From Gordius sp. MW1 (Eukaryota > Nematomorpha > Gordioida > Gordea > Gordiidae): a DNA stretch of 64,000 nt. A program made the position numbers and the translations under genes. How positions within the stretch are numbered: the stretch's first letter is position 1; every line of letters begins with the position of its first letter. Positions 44,130 to 55,316 of the stretch are shown here, in pieces. The notes below the pieces were generated by a model. The model was not told where the DNA came from. It searched no databases and saw only the letters and a program-made list of their open reading frames with translations. The stretch lies in the NCBI GenBank assembly GCA_964036665.1, contig OZ038533.1, forward strand, positions 6,408,413 through 6,472,412, in the 5' to 3' direction.

Positions 44130-44790
44130 CATGTTATAAACTTATTAATAAAAAATTTGAATCTAGCCATATAAACAATGATATAATAACTTAAACAACA
44201 TTTTTTTACAATTGTTATCAGATGTAATTATAGTTGCTCCTAACTCACCATATAATTTGTTTTATGATACTAGACAAATACTTTAGCCTTACATAAGTAC
44301 TCTCGTAAGGCTAGGTTGAGGAATTATTCTGTATTGTAAACAATAATCCAAATTGGTGGGAAGTTTTTTAATCAAAGCAGCAAGATTCCCATAAAGGCTT
44401 AATATAAATCAAGACATTCCATGAGATATGTTTAGCCATTTTTATGCAATTATGATAATTTGAGTTTTTTAAACATGTTAGTTGCTTAATTTTGGATGAA
44501 ATACTTGAATTATGAAATTCAGCTCCTATAATTTCACATTTTATAGTTACATACAAACTTATTAATTATATTTAAAGAGCTATACTATGTTATTTTGGAT
44601 ACATTTTTTTTGATAAGTTAAAAATACGAAAATGTTTGAATCTTCTAATTTTTCCTACTTATAATTATGTTTTTTTTGGTAATGTATCACGACATATAGA
44701 TCAGCTTAACCTTTTGTTAGCCTTTCTTAAATCAATTTTCCTTTATAATTTTATTTGAAGTAATAAACATCATAAAAACATATAAAAAAG
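44130..44790. other. AT-rich 3' flank of TMEM230
   Basis: A second AATAAA-like signal lies at 44147. No gene or repeat end is seen. Confidence 0.45.
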
Positions 44791-44813
44791 GAGATCAACT
44801 TGCCGACAACCAT

Positions 44814-44908
44814 CTCGCCGAATTTAATGTCCCCCGGTTAAAAATGGTCTCCTGGGGGACTTTTAAATTAGGGGACCTTTTTTATCCGAGGGACATTATA
44901 TTCGGCGA
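44814..44908. mobile_element. Snapback MITE
   Basis: TCGCCGAATTTAATGTCCC (44814) and its inverse GGGACATTATATTCGGCGA (to 44908) form a near-complete hairpin around a GTCTCCTGGGGGAC centre. No TSD was found, and flanking copies of part of the end (TTGCCGACAACC) suggest decay. Confidence 0.6.
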
Positions 44909-44966
44909 GTTGATAGGGCACCATATATAACTAGTCCTCAAAGGCATCATCTAAGAAAAACAGAAT

Positions 44967-45167
44967 CGGGGTCAAAGTAGCAGAATGATGAAAAAGTCGA
45001 AACAATAAACCTAACCCTATACTGCATAATTATAACCCTAACCCAAAAGTACTGTATAATCATAACTCTAAAGTACTGCATAATTATAGGTTAAAACTTA
45101 AATACTATGTTAAATCCTGATCAATTCTGACCGATTTGGCTGCTTTTTTTCTGCTACTTTGACCGGG
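44967..45167. mobile_element. MITE with GGTCAAAGTAGCAGAA ends
   Basis: The inverted ends are CGGGGTCAAAGTAGCAGAA and TTCTGCTACTTTGACCGGG. The interior has repeated CTGCATAATTATA and CCTAACCCTA (telomere-like) motifs. No ORF. Confidence 0.65.
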
Positions 45168-45269
45168 TGCTAGAAAAACATGCAGCTATCTGCCAGAGAT
45201 TTTGAACTATTTTTAGCGAAGTTACGAGAATATTTTAAAATCGGGCAACGCCAACTGATTTCTTATAAG

Positions 45270-45747
45270 GTTAAACGCGCGTGGTCCGAAAGTCCCTTCT
45301 CCCGCCTCCATATCTATCCAAGCACACATGAAGGGGGCGGGAGTGGAGGAGAAAGACAGGAGAGTAGGTGAAGGGGTATTAGTAAACGTAGCGTACACAG
45401 TATGTACTCTAATGTACTAAGTTATCCAACCATAGTGGGACGAGTTTTAATAAGGCGAAGGGGTTCACGTAAACGCAAATAAATTTAAATATAGAAGTGA
45501 AACAAAAAACTTAGATAATGAACGTATAGATGAAACTTTAATCTAGAATGGATTAATATTCTCCATTAAAAATGCTGTGGCAATATAGACTCAAAAAAGG
45601 TTTAAATGGGCATTTTTTGCACCTTCAACCTCGTTTATCTAAAAAACTGAAAGTTGGAAAAAAATAAAAACAGATTATTATTCAGCGCAAAATTTTCTAT
45701 CAGAATTATAGGTCTGATTGCAGGATGTTATTTTTGTAGACCTGTGT
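45270..45747. repeat. Inverted repeat partner 2 (ends TTTTTGTAGACCTGTGT)
   Basis: This is the diverged inverse of 41694-42140. The small ORF at 45180 lies partly in it and is not taken as a gene. Confidence 0.6.
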
Positions 45748-45759
45748 AATTATGGCATG

Positions 45760-47735
45760 GATAACTAAAATCCATATTAGATCAATGAATTGCTTTGCTC
45801 TTATCCTTAGGAATAATTCCGATCATACACTGAAATAATATTAGACTGTATTTCACGAGTTATGAAAACAAAGATCATTTTCGAGGCTTAAATTAAAGGA
45901 AATAGAGGTGCCTATAAGTTTTAATGGCAATACCAAATACTTTAAAATTTATGGCGAACACCGATGTATATTACCAGTTGTGCTATAAATTGGCAACGTC
46001 GTAATTATCTGAAATTAAATAATATTATAATAATTTATTTCCAATATCTATCGACATTTAGTAAATAATTTTTGTGAGAGTATTGATTTTTAAATTAATT
46101 CCCATATTTAAAAACTAAGTAGGGTGGGGTAAAGTGGATACATATGCCTAGGCTAGCTTTTGAGGTTCGAGTGGGCGCGGGCGAGGCAATTAAATTAATA
46201 AGTAGGGTTGGCGGGGTGTGGGCGGAAATTTTAGGAAAATCTGAATTCTGATCGAAACACTATGTAGGATAGTCTAGAGTTTCTGATCGGGTATAATTTG
46301 GGTCGGTAAAATTTTGGGCGGATCGAGTTAGGACAAGGGATATGAAATCTATTTATGCAAAATAAAAACATTCAAGAAGTGTAATTAAAAGTTAGCTACT
46401 TGTAGTTAAATAATTAATAATTACTTGCCAAGCATTGAAGTCTTTTTACGATTAAAATTTTCTAAACGATCTTACCAAATATGTCGAAAAACAAACTTAT
46501 TTTTGAACCCAAGCATGAATGTTAAATCACGGTATAAACAAACATTGTTAAAGTTCATTTTTACTATTGTGAGCAAATATATCAGGCATTAAAAAACTTT
46601 TTAATGAAAAAATCATCCATTTAGCATCATTATAAATTTAGAAAATTTTTATTAAAATTTATCATAAAATTAAATGAGGCAATTTGTTATAATTATAAGT
46701 TTTTTAAACTTATTGTATTTGCATTCGACGGACCAATCAAACCCTGGTAATTCATTTGTATGATTTGTCATTTATTGAAAGACTCTTGCCCTTGAGAATG
46801 TTGACGTCAGTACAAAAACACTCAAAAATTAAAACAATTATGTTTTGCCCCCCCCCTCCCCTAATTGAACTTAAAACATTTTCGCCCCCACCCTAATCCA
46901 AAACCTGGCTGCGCCCATGCGAGGCTAGTAACTTTATAAATATTTTTAAAAACGATTCTAATTATAGAATATTACAATTTTAATCACGAGTGTATTTTGT
47001 CATAAGCTATGATTAAAAATTTACTTATTGTTTGGGAAAAATAAAAATTACAACTCTTATAGAGAAAAAATTGTTTATGGTTTTTACTTTTTACATAAAT
47101 TTTTTTGGTTGCATTACTAATTTAAGTTGTTTCTAATAAAGGGATATTTTTTCAATAAAAATAGACAAAAATTGAATTTTATATGCAATTTAACATGCTT
47201 TATAATTTGTCCGAAAAAGGTGATATTCCATTTTTACTTATGTGATAAAGAAAAAAAAGATTTGTTTTATATTTAAATTATTCTAATTTGGATCAGAAAT
47301 ATATTATGATTATACCTATATAATATAAAAGCCCTTTTCATTAAAGAGTCCGTCAATCCATAACATAGGTTGCCATCTTAACCCATTTTAAATTTGTATT
47401 GGGTAAAATATAACCTTAATACGTCTGCATTTTCGTGTTTTTTATAATGAATAATCGTTTTTTAAACAAATATTAAAAACATCAAAGCCGGTGTAGCGTA
47501 CAGAAATTTCGAACGTTGTAAAATAGCGAACGTCAATCCCGAATTGCTATTCGTTAAAAGCACGAAATAATGAGTTTAGACGTTATATCACGTGTTTTTC
47601 ACTAGCAGGGGATTGGGTGGGGATTCGCAAAAAGCACTGTTACCTTTGACGATCCCATTATTATACCATAGCGTTTTTAAATTTGAACGTCAATTATTCC
47701 ATATTTGAATTAAAGATATAAATATTAAGTTAAAT
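45760..47735. other. AT-rich stretch with a probable hAT-like end
   Basis: No gene is recognised. At 46850-46920 a C-rich run is followed by CCTGGCTGCGCCCATG, the inverse of the CATGGGCGTAGCCAGG motif seen at hAT ends here. A partner end was not found. Confidence 0.4.
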
Positions 47736-47742
47736 AGAATAA

Positions 47743-47942
47743 TATTATTTTTTACCCTCTTTCTCACCAGGGGGGAGGGGGGTGATTTACCCCCCCCCCC
47801 ATTATTTTTTACCCTCTTTCTCACCAGGGGGAGGGGGGTGATTTCCCTCTTCCCCCATTGGTTTTTACCCTCTTTATCACCAGGGGGGAGGGGGGTGATT
47901 TGCCCCCCCCCCCCACTATTTTTTACCCTCTTTCTCACAGGG
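47743..47942. repeat. G/C-rich minisatellite, four units of ~57 bp
   Basis: Four units each read TTTTTACCCTCTTTCTCACC, AGGGGGGAGGGGGGTGATTT, then a C-run. Each unit has a G-rich and a C-rich arm, so hairpins or G-quadruplexes are likely. A CAATGGCGTACGC motif and a long C-run (to about 48006) follow. Confidence 0.8.
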
Positions 47943-48009
47943 GGGGGGGGGTGCAATGGCGTACGCAAGGGGATGGTTTTGGGGTACAAACCCCCCCCCC
48001 CCCCCCGCG

Positions 48010-48478
48010 GACAAAATTTTATAAAACTTATGTAATGCAAATAAAACCTAATAAGTAATATAGCGGCATAATATTTAATTTAACCTTACTAGATAATGAA
48101 TTTCTTAATAAATTATTTGTGTTGATAAGTAACAGAAGATTCAATTCCTAAATCTTTTACTGGGAATAATGTTGCGAATAATAAGATTTTAAAGAAAGTG
48201 ACAGAACGTCAGAAATAACTATATTAATAAAATAATAATTGTATCAAGTATCAATTAATCGGGCTCGAGAAGATTCCTGTAACTTGGATTCTACTAAAAT
48301 TATCGGGCTTCTTAAATTATATTTCAAATAATTTTTCTTAACGGCAAAGCAAAGAATTTAAATATTAAATTGAAAATTAGGATGATTCAATCGTTGAAAA
48401 ATAATTTAATCTTCAACAAATCATTTATCGAAATTTTTATGTTTTCTCACTTATTAATAGCAATTAACTTTATTGTCC
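48010..48478. other. AT-rich stretch, no gene seen
   Basis: No coding signal or repeat terminus is recognised. Confidence 0.5.
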
Positions 48479-48486
48479 TACGAGAT

Positions 48487-48833
48487 CAGGCGCGTAGCCA
48501 GGATTTTCTCGGGGGGGGGGGGGGGGGGGGGAGGTTTCTAAAATTTTTTATAACATTTTTATTTCAACATCAAAATTATAAAATCTAGTAACTTTATTGT
48601 CCTACGAGATCAGGCGCGTAGCCAGGATTTTCTCCGGGGGGGGGGGTTTCTAAAATTTTTTATAACATTTTTATTTCAACATCAAAATTATAAAATCTAG
48701 TATAAAACATAAAGGAAGTCATTATAAGTCAGTTACGTTGCACAATTATAAAATATAAACTTTAGACCTAAAATATTTTTTTCATAAAAAATCGGGGGGG
48801 GGGGGGGGGGGGGGGAGACGTATTTCGCTACTG
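48487..48833. mobile_element. hAT MITE with 8-bp TSD and duplicated left end
   Basis: The element starts CAGGCGCGTAGCCAGG and ends TTTCGCTACTG, flanked by TACGAGAT on both sides (48479-48486 and 48834-48841). The left TSD plus the first ~110 bp are repeated in tandem at about 48597-48710. Long G-runs lie near both ends. No ORF. Confidence 0.75.
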
Positions 48834-48841
48834 TACGAGAT

Positions 48842-50080
48842 AAATTTAAATTCTGAATTTTTAATTTGTTTAATAATTAAAAGGGCTTAACAACATTATT
48901 TTTTGGACGGGCATAAACCTCAAGCTTGAATTGAGCTCAGCTCAATGATAACAATTTTCAGGACTCTAAATTCGCCTACGCCTGTGTTATTAATAACTTT
49001 TAAAAGCTCAAATGTTATTTTAAGCCTAAAAAGGCATCAAATGCTGTCAAGTTGAAAAGGGGAAACTACTGAAAAAATATTTTATTGTGGAATTTCATGC
49101 TAGTTTTGAAAGTGGGTATTTATTATCCAGATAATTTTTTTTAATTATTAGAACAAATAAAGGAGAAATACAAAGTGAGACTTCATATCAACATAATAAT
49201 GTGTCGTGTTATAATTTTTAAATACCATCATGGGCGTAGGCAGGGGGGGCGGGGCCCCCCCCCTAATTTAAAAAAAAAAATTTCAATACAAATGATATAG
49301 GGGTATGCTAAAATTAATATGAGGTTGAAAAAATAAATAAATACTAATATGATGGCAAAATTGCTCATATATTTTTATTTTTATACTGATAATTTGTGCT
49401 AAAAATAAAAAATTTATGCAGGATGAAAGGTATTTTAAAATTTCTTGCTAGTTGTGACCATTTTTTATCTTAATTAAACCTAAAGTTATTTTCAAACTCG
49501 GTTACTTGCCCACCGCGTAGATAAAGTTCAAAATTTAAGTTGATTTTTAATCCAATATTATTTATTTACCATATATTTTTTAAAAATTTGGAATTTGATT
49601 AAAAGCAAACAGCATAATATGTTCTTGTGATAATTGATTATACCGCCATCTAAAAATATTTCCGTTGATAAATGCAATTTTTCGAATTTTTGACCATCTC
49701 GTAGCCGCGCCCAAACTTTTTATGATTGAAATATGATAATGGGTCATTAAGGAGTTCACATTGTGAAATTGGTGATTTCATATACCGGAGAAATATGTTT
49801 TTATGATTTTTCACTAATTTTACCACACAAAATTAACCGCAAAAGTTTGAGGTTTTTGGTTAAATTATTTCGATAGAGAATTTTTTTAGGAACAAAATGC
49901 ACCAAAATCTGAGTGAATAACGCAATTACTTTCAAAAATATGACAAAAATAGTAAAATTCATAAAACGCTCCCGAACGTGACTTTGGCCCTTTAAACGTC
50001 CATAACTTAAAAAGTATTGGCCCAAAATGGCTAAAACTTTCAGAAATTAATCTAATAAATGAGGCCTACACCCTCACCAA
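48842..50080. other. AT-rich stretch with hAT-like terminal motifs
   Basis: GCCTACGCCTG near 48965 and CATGGGCGTAGGCAGG near 49230 resemble hAT ends, with G/C runs beside them. No transposase or host gene is recognised. Confidence 0.4.
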
Positions 50081-50083
50081 AAA

Positions 50084-51795
50084 TTATCCTGATCTGAAAT
50101 GGTCGGTCGAAAATCGTCTTTTTTTTGACGAATCGACATGGAATGGCCCAAATGCGTTAGCCAAATCAACCCATCCGATTAGAATATCTTTGTTGTTTAG
50201 TTTTGCGCTTTCCATCGCTCTTCGAAGGGAGTAATTATGTTCAAGTACCCCGTCATATGGGAGGAATCCTTTTTGAGCATACGAGAGCACTTCGTTTGCT
50301 TCTATCCACTAAGTTATCCTTTGCATTAATAATCCTGTGTACAGTTTATAGATAGTGGTACTGAGGTTAATTGTCGCCAATTCTTAATCTCGGATTTATC
50401 GCCTTTCTTATATATAAGAACGGTTTCCGCATGTTTCCATGCCTGAGGGATTCTTTTAAACTTGAGACAGATATTGAAAATTTTTGTAAGTATTTTTACG
50501 CAAGGGTCGACTTTGGCCCATTGCTTGTGTGAAATTTTGTCGTAGCCGGGAGCGGAGTTTTCCGACCATTGTAATCTCTTGCTGACTTCTTTTTCGGTAA
50601 AGGAGCCAATACACAAATTAGGATGGGATCCGGTTTCATAAACGGTGCTGTCAATTTCTCTCATATCGCCTAGTTTAAACGAGAAGTGGTTTAGGATCTC
50701 CATTGGTGAGATTTGACATCTAGGGGGCTCGCCGCATACAATTTTCCTGATTGTAGTTCAACGGTTTATTTTATAATGTCGCTGGACTTCTTGTGGCTTA
50801 TTTATATCGAAACTTTGTCCTTTTGCGTTTCGAGGTCGATTCGGGTTGACCTTAATTTTGAGGATGAGTTGCACTTTCTCGGTAATTTCTTCAACGAGCT
50901 TGTTGAAAGCATTCCAGTTCGGTGTATCGCACTCTCGCCTCGCAATCGCCAATAGGGGCGCCTTGAACAGTCCCAAATCCGTCTCATCGTCCACGGACAC
51001 CTTTCAGCGTCTACCTGCGGATGACGTTATCGTCTTCTGTCCCGCACTCATCCATAGGAGGCTCAAGGACATCGAAGCGGGTTTTAAGTGAAATAGGTTC
51101 ACTGTGGGGTATCGCAATTGAAAGGTTGGGTAATAAAGAGCTAATCACCGCCTGAGTTGTTGCGGCTACGTTAAATGACGTGATTTTTACTATCCGTTTT
51201 TCTTTTATTTTTTCTAACACCTCATGTCTTGAGGGAATCTTCTTTTTCGCCCCCTCTAGGGCGAAAACGTTCCTGCTTTTCGGCTGCGAATGTTTTACCG
51301 CAGGCCGTTTCTGATACATGCCCCCAAGGACAGTATCGGCCCGGGCAATAAACTCAAGGATCTGAGACGCCATCGACCTGTTCGGTCTTTCGCATGATTG
51401 TGATGATGGGTTCCAACACGGAATTGGTCTCGACGTAGGATTAGTTAAGATGGAGTTCTCAATCTGAGAACTCGGTTTGAGGCTGGGAAATGATAGGGGG
51501 GTGGCAGGGATTGATCAAATTCAAGAGGATTTGATAATCGACGGAGGGCCATCGTTATCCCAGGGGATTGTTGAGGCGTTGTGTCATTTAGACATACATT
51601 GTTGTTGGTAGTGGTAATGGGCGAGGAAAATAATTTGGTAGCACACCACGTAGGCGGGGCAATTCTGTGGGCGTCCCTCCTATGGGCCCGAAGACTTCGC
51701 CTAGAAGATACGAAAATGTCGCAGGTGGAACAAGAGACGGGAGTAGTAGATGCGATTGCACTAAGTTTATTGCTTTTAATATTGCGAGATTCCAT
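50084..51795 (-). pseudogene. R2-like non-LTR retrotransposon ORF, truncated and frameshifted
   Basis: On the minus strand the N-terminus has a C2H2 finger (CSTCDIFVSSRRSLRAHRRDAH, 51795-51445), as in R2/NeSL-type LINEs that bind their DNA target. A linker (51373-51011, 51000-50758) follows. The RT start shows SAPGYDKISHKQWAKVD, AWKHAETVLIYKKGD and, further on, AQKGFLPYDGVLEHNYSLRR and GWVDLANAFG, which holds the first catalytic Asp. The sequence ends at about 50090 before the YxDD box, so most of the RT and the endonuclease are missing here. Several frameshifts split it into five open pieces. A C-terminal endonuclease-type domain of the same kind of LINE occurs separately at 53380-53860. Confidence 0.8.
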
Positions 51796-51799
51796 TGCA

Positions 51800-52067
51800 C
51801 ATGAGAACGATATAATTAAATATGGCGATTTTAATGGCGGACGGCGAATTGTTTAAATTTTAAAAGCGAAAGGATATATTATATTACGCGAGAATGACGA
51901 AATTAAATGGCGAATGATGAAGATTAGTCGAGCGAAAAAATTAAAATGGCGAATTTTAATGGCCGCGACGAAAATTTAACGAGCGAAATGGCGAAATTAA
52001 ATGGCCGCGACGGAAATAAAGGTACAGGGGTGGGCGCGAAAAGGCGAGGGGGGACTAGCGAAGGGGA
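51800..52067. other. GGCGAA-rich upstream region
   Basis: Repeated ATGGCGAATTTTAATGGC / GCGAAATGGCGAAATTAAAT motifs lie between the LINE fragment and the MITE. This is possibly the LINE 5' region; no ORF. Confidence 0.35.
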
Positions 52068-52681
52068 TTAACCCTCGAGAGCACAAGTGGGGTCTCACAG
52101 ACCCCACGATAGTTACAAACTTTAATAAAAAACGCATTTCAAAACGAATTGATCTGGCCTTTTCAGTAGTCCATTATTTTATCAAAAACTAGGTTTGGGT
52201 AAAATTTTATAAGTTTTGGTCCATTACTTTTGGAGTTATAGCATTTTGGGGTCCTGTGGACCCCACATATGCCCTCACGTAAGTTTTTTTCTATTGGAAA
52301 AAATGTATGTATTTTTTTTCGTTTGATGATATCTTTTACAATTTGTGTTTTTAATACATTTTGAACATTCTTTTAATAAAAAATCACGTTTATTTTGATT
52401 TATTTCATAATATATGATGTTGAGAGACAAATTTAGGAGAGGCATTTTAATTTTAAGAAAAAAAAGGTGACTTCAGAAAAATGTTAATAACTTTGGTAAT
52501 ATTATTTAACTGTTCCTCAAAAATTATATTTATGATTAAGAGTCTTCACCTAACATAAATTCAAAATTTGAGTTGTTTTTAATTAATAGTTTTAAAATTA
52601 TGAGCAGTTAAAAAATGGGGTCAAATAGACCCCACCTGTGCTCTCGCGTTCGGGATTTTGAGGAATGCTCTCGAGGGTTAA
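52068..52681. mobile_element. piggyBac-type MITE, TTAA ends, three GGGGTC/GACCCC palindromes
   Basis: The element runs from TTAA CCCTCGAGAGCA to TGCTCTCGAGGG TTAA, with matching inverted ends. Subterminal CACAAGTGGGGTC and GACCCCACCTGTG also match. Three short palindromes lie at 52089-52105, 52248-52264 and 52617-52633. The interior is AT-rich with no ORF. Same layout as 20287-20588. Confidence 0.85.
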
Positions 52682-52752
52682 ACAAGATGAGATCTAGATC
52701 ATTTTCGTTTATTAATCATAGTAAATGAGATTCGAATAAATATTGAGCTAAC

Positions 52753-54709
52753 CTAAACTAAACCTTTAGGTTAATTTAATTCACCTAAGGTCAATATTGT
52801 TTTTTTATATACCGTAAAATTTCAACTTAACTACGGTGTTTTAGCACTTTATCTGATAATTTTGATCATATATAATCTTTAATCGTAATTTTAATATTTA
52901 TTCCAATTAAAATTAAGGCAAATTCAACTAAAAATATAATATAATTTTAATGTATTTTAATTCTTTAATTTTTAAAAAAAAATTACGATTTGGGTTTTAA
53001 ATACATACCTACCTCTATCGAGTGTTTTATTTTTAATTGTCACAATTTTGTAACATATTCCTTTTGTTTTGTAGAGTGACTGATAGTGGTTCTACTTCAC
53101 AAAAAATTATTTGCTAATTATTTTATTCAAATTGCTAAGTATTTTTAGCTTCATTGCTAAGTATTTTATTCATTTTTTAAGTATTTAATTCGTTTGCTAT
53201 TTTTTAATTAATTGTAAGTTTTTTTTTTAAATTTCATAATTTTATTTGATAATTTTAGATGATATACTAATAATTACATACACGGCTAAAAAAATATAAA
53301 AACGCGGTATAACTAAACGGATGGCATTGATCCGTGTATGGAAATCGTGTTGGATTTAACGATTTCCATTGTGATCTTTTGCCTGATATAAAAGTACTCT
53401 TTCATATCTAAAGAGACGCTGGAGATCGCTTTTCCAATTTGTTTCAGGAGAGCGAGAGCTTCAGCGCCTAAATTTCCAAATGTGGTTGCCACTAAGGGAA
53501 GAATATTGTGTCCGCGAGGGAAGAATATTTGGCTGTCTTCCTATTCTCTGCACTGACTATAAGGTCGGGAGAGGAGTTGGATGGGGCAAATATGTCGACC
53601 GTGGTGAAGTCCCAAGTGAGATTCAGTCCACGGGAGCATGGGATGAGTGTGACCCCGTCCGGTCTTTTCCCATCGGTGGTGCTAAGGCCGACGGGCTCCA
53701 AGGTGTTTAAGTAGCCAGCCTTCCTAAGGTACTGGCCGATGATTTCGTTGATAGCCGTGTGCCTGGGGTTGCGGCTTTTGCTGTATTTGCAATGGAGGGG
53801 ATGATGACCATTGGGTTGGACCTGCTGTTTGCAGAGATCGCATACGAAATTTATATTCAAATGCTAAGTATTTTATTCATTTGCTAAGTATTTAAATGAA
53901 TTTTGCTAAGCATTTTATTGTTTTGCTTTTATTTTGATATGCTAAGTTTTTAAATTAAAATGCTAAGTTTTTTTTAATTTTAAGCTAGGAATTTTAATCA
54001 AAATGCTGAGTATTAAAAAAAGATAATAATGATTAAAGCTAAAAAGGGCAAAGTTTAAATGGTAATAATTTCGAAAATGTTTAATTTTTTATTTATTAAC
54101 CTAGCATATATTTAAATACTTAGCATAATATATTTCAATACTTAGCATATAATTTAAATACTAAGCCAAAGATTAAAATACTTAATAAAATTCATTTAAA
54201 TAATTAGCAAATCAATAAAATACTTAGCATTTGAATATAAAACTTATAATTAATTAAAAAATAGCAAACGAATTAAATACTTAGCAAATGAATAAAATAC
54301 TTAGCAACGACGCTAAAAATACTTAGCAATTTGAATAAAATAATTAGCAAATTATTTTTTGTGAAATAGAACCACTATCAGACTGATACATTGCACACAA
54401 AACAAAAGAAATATGTTATAAAATTGTGGCAATTAAAAATAAAACACACGATAGAGGTAGGTGTGTATTAAAAACCCAAATCGCAATTTTTTTATTAAAA
54501 ATTAAAATAAATTAAAATTATATTATATTTTTAGTTGAATTTGCCTTAATTTTAATTGGAATAAATATAAAAATTTCGATTAAATATTATACATGATCAA
54601 AATTAACAGACAAAGTGCTAAAAGACCGGAGTTAAGTTGAAATTTTACGGTATATAAAAAAACAATATTGACCTTAGGTGAATTAAATTAACCTAAAGGT
54701 TTAGTTTAG
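52753..54709. mobile_element. Foldback element with ~470-bp inverted arms and a captured gene fragment
   Basis: The left arm begins CTAAACTAAACCTTTAGG and runs to about 53225. Its inverse occupies about 54240-54709, ending CCTAAAGGTTTAGTTTAG. The arms share the ACCGTAAAATTTCAACTTAA and CTATCGTGTGTTTTATTTTTA regions with moderate divergence. Inside are many copies of GCTAAGTATTTTATT (53125-53200, 53860-54010; inverse at 54130-54350) and the remnant of a LINE C-terminal domain (53380-53860). No transposase. TSDs were not clear. Confidence 0.75.
53380..53860 (-). pseudogene. LINE C-terminal zinc-knuckle/endonuclease domain fragment
   Basis: Minus strand: CDLCKQQVQPNGHHPLHC (CCHC-like knuckle), SRNPRHTAINEIIGQYLRKA, DGKRPDGVTLIPCSRGLNLT, then WDFTTVDIFAPS. 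After a frame change near 53502 it continues ATTFGNLGAEALALLKQIGK and then AISSVSLDMKE. The order of knuckle, RPDG and WD is that of the restriction-like endonuclease tail of R2-type LINE proteins. It stands alone inside a foldback element, so it was probably carried there by transposition or rearrangement. It is not collinear with the LINE fragment at 50084-51795, although it could come from the same family. Confidence 0.7.
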
Positions 54710-55240
54710 TTAGTCACCTAAGCGTTTAGGTTAATTTTGCTAAAGCTTAGAATTGACCTCGAGGTTTAAGGTTAATATTGACCTCTAACCTCGAGGCAGA
54801 AATTAGGTTTCTAAAAGACCTTAGAGGTTTTCAAGGAACCTCTAACCTAGCTAAGGTTCACCTGGGCGTGACTCACACCTACTTTTTCCCACCACTAGTG
54901 CGTGCTCGCGTTTGGAGTTGAAGCAAGTTAGAAATTTAACACCATTAGGGGAGGGAGAATAGACAAATATTATTAATTTTTACGCGCTTTGTTTAAGAAA
55001 TTTTTTTGCTGCGCTCATGAATAAAAAGCTTTATAAATTATATGAGATTGTTTCAATTAAAAAACTGTCATTAGGTCATGTGCCTATATATAAGCTCTAT
55101 ATGACATGTTAGCCAATTATTAAAAAGATTAAAATTAGCAGAAAAAATTAATAACAAGTTTAATGTTTTTCTTTCACTTTACCTTTTTCCTCAACGAGAA
55201 AAAATTTTAAACACTTAAAACATGCCAAAAGTATAAACGT
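54710..55240. other. Intergenic with a TTTCCCACCACTAG motif
   Basis: CTCGAGG / AACCTCTAACC repeats and TTTTTCCCACCACTAG at 54885 resemble the right end of the insertion at 59021-59896, so a related element end may lie here. A minus-strand AATAAA (55243-55248) may serve the gene at 55317. Confidence 0.45.
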
Positions 55241-55316
55241 TATTTATTTATAACAACAAGGATGCAAAATAATAAAATTTTGACAACTTTGGTAACTCAT
55301 TATTAATTCACCATTC

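Noticed and set aside
47690-48058. ORFs across the G/C-run region encoding proline/glycine-rich peptides
   Set aside because: They are translations of a ~57-bp minisatellite and homopolymer runs, open on both strands, with no start context or conserved motif.
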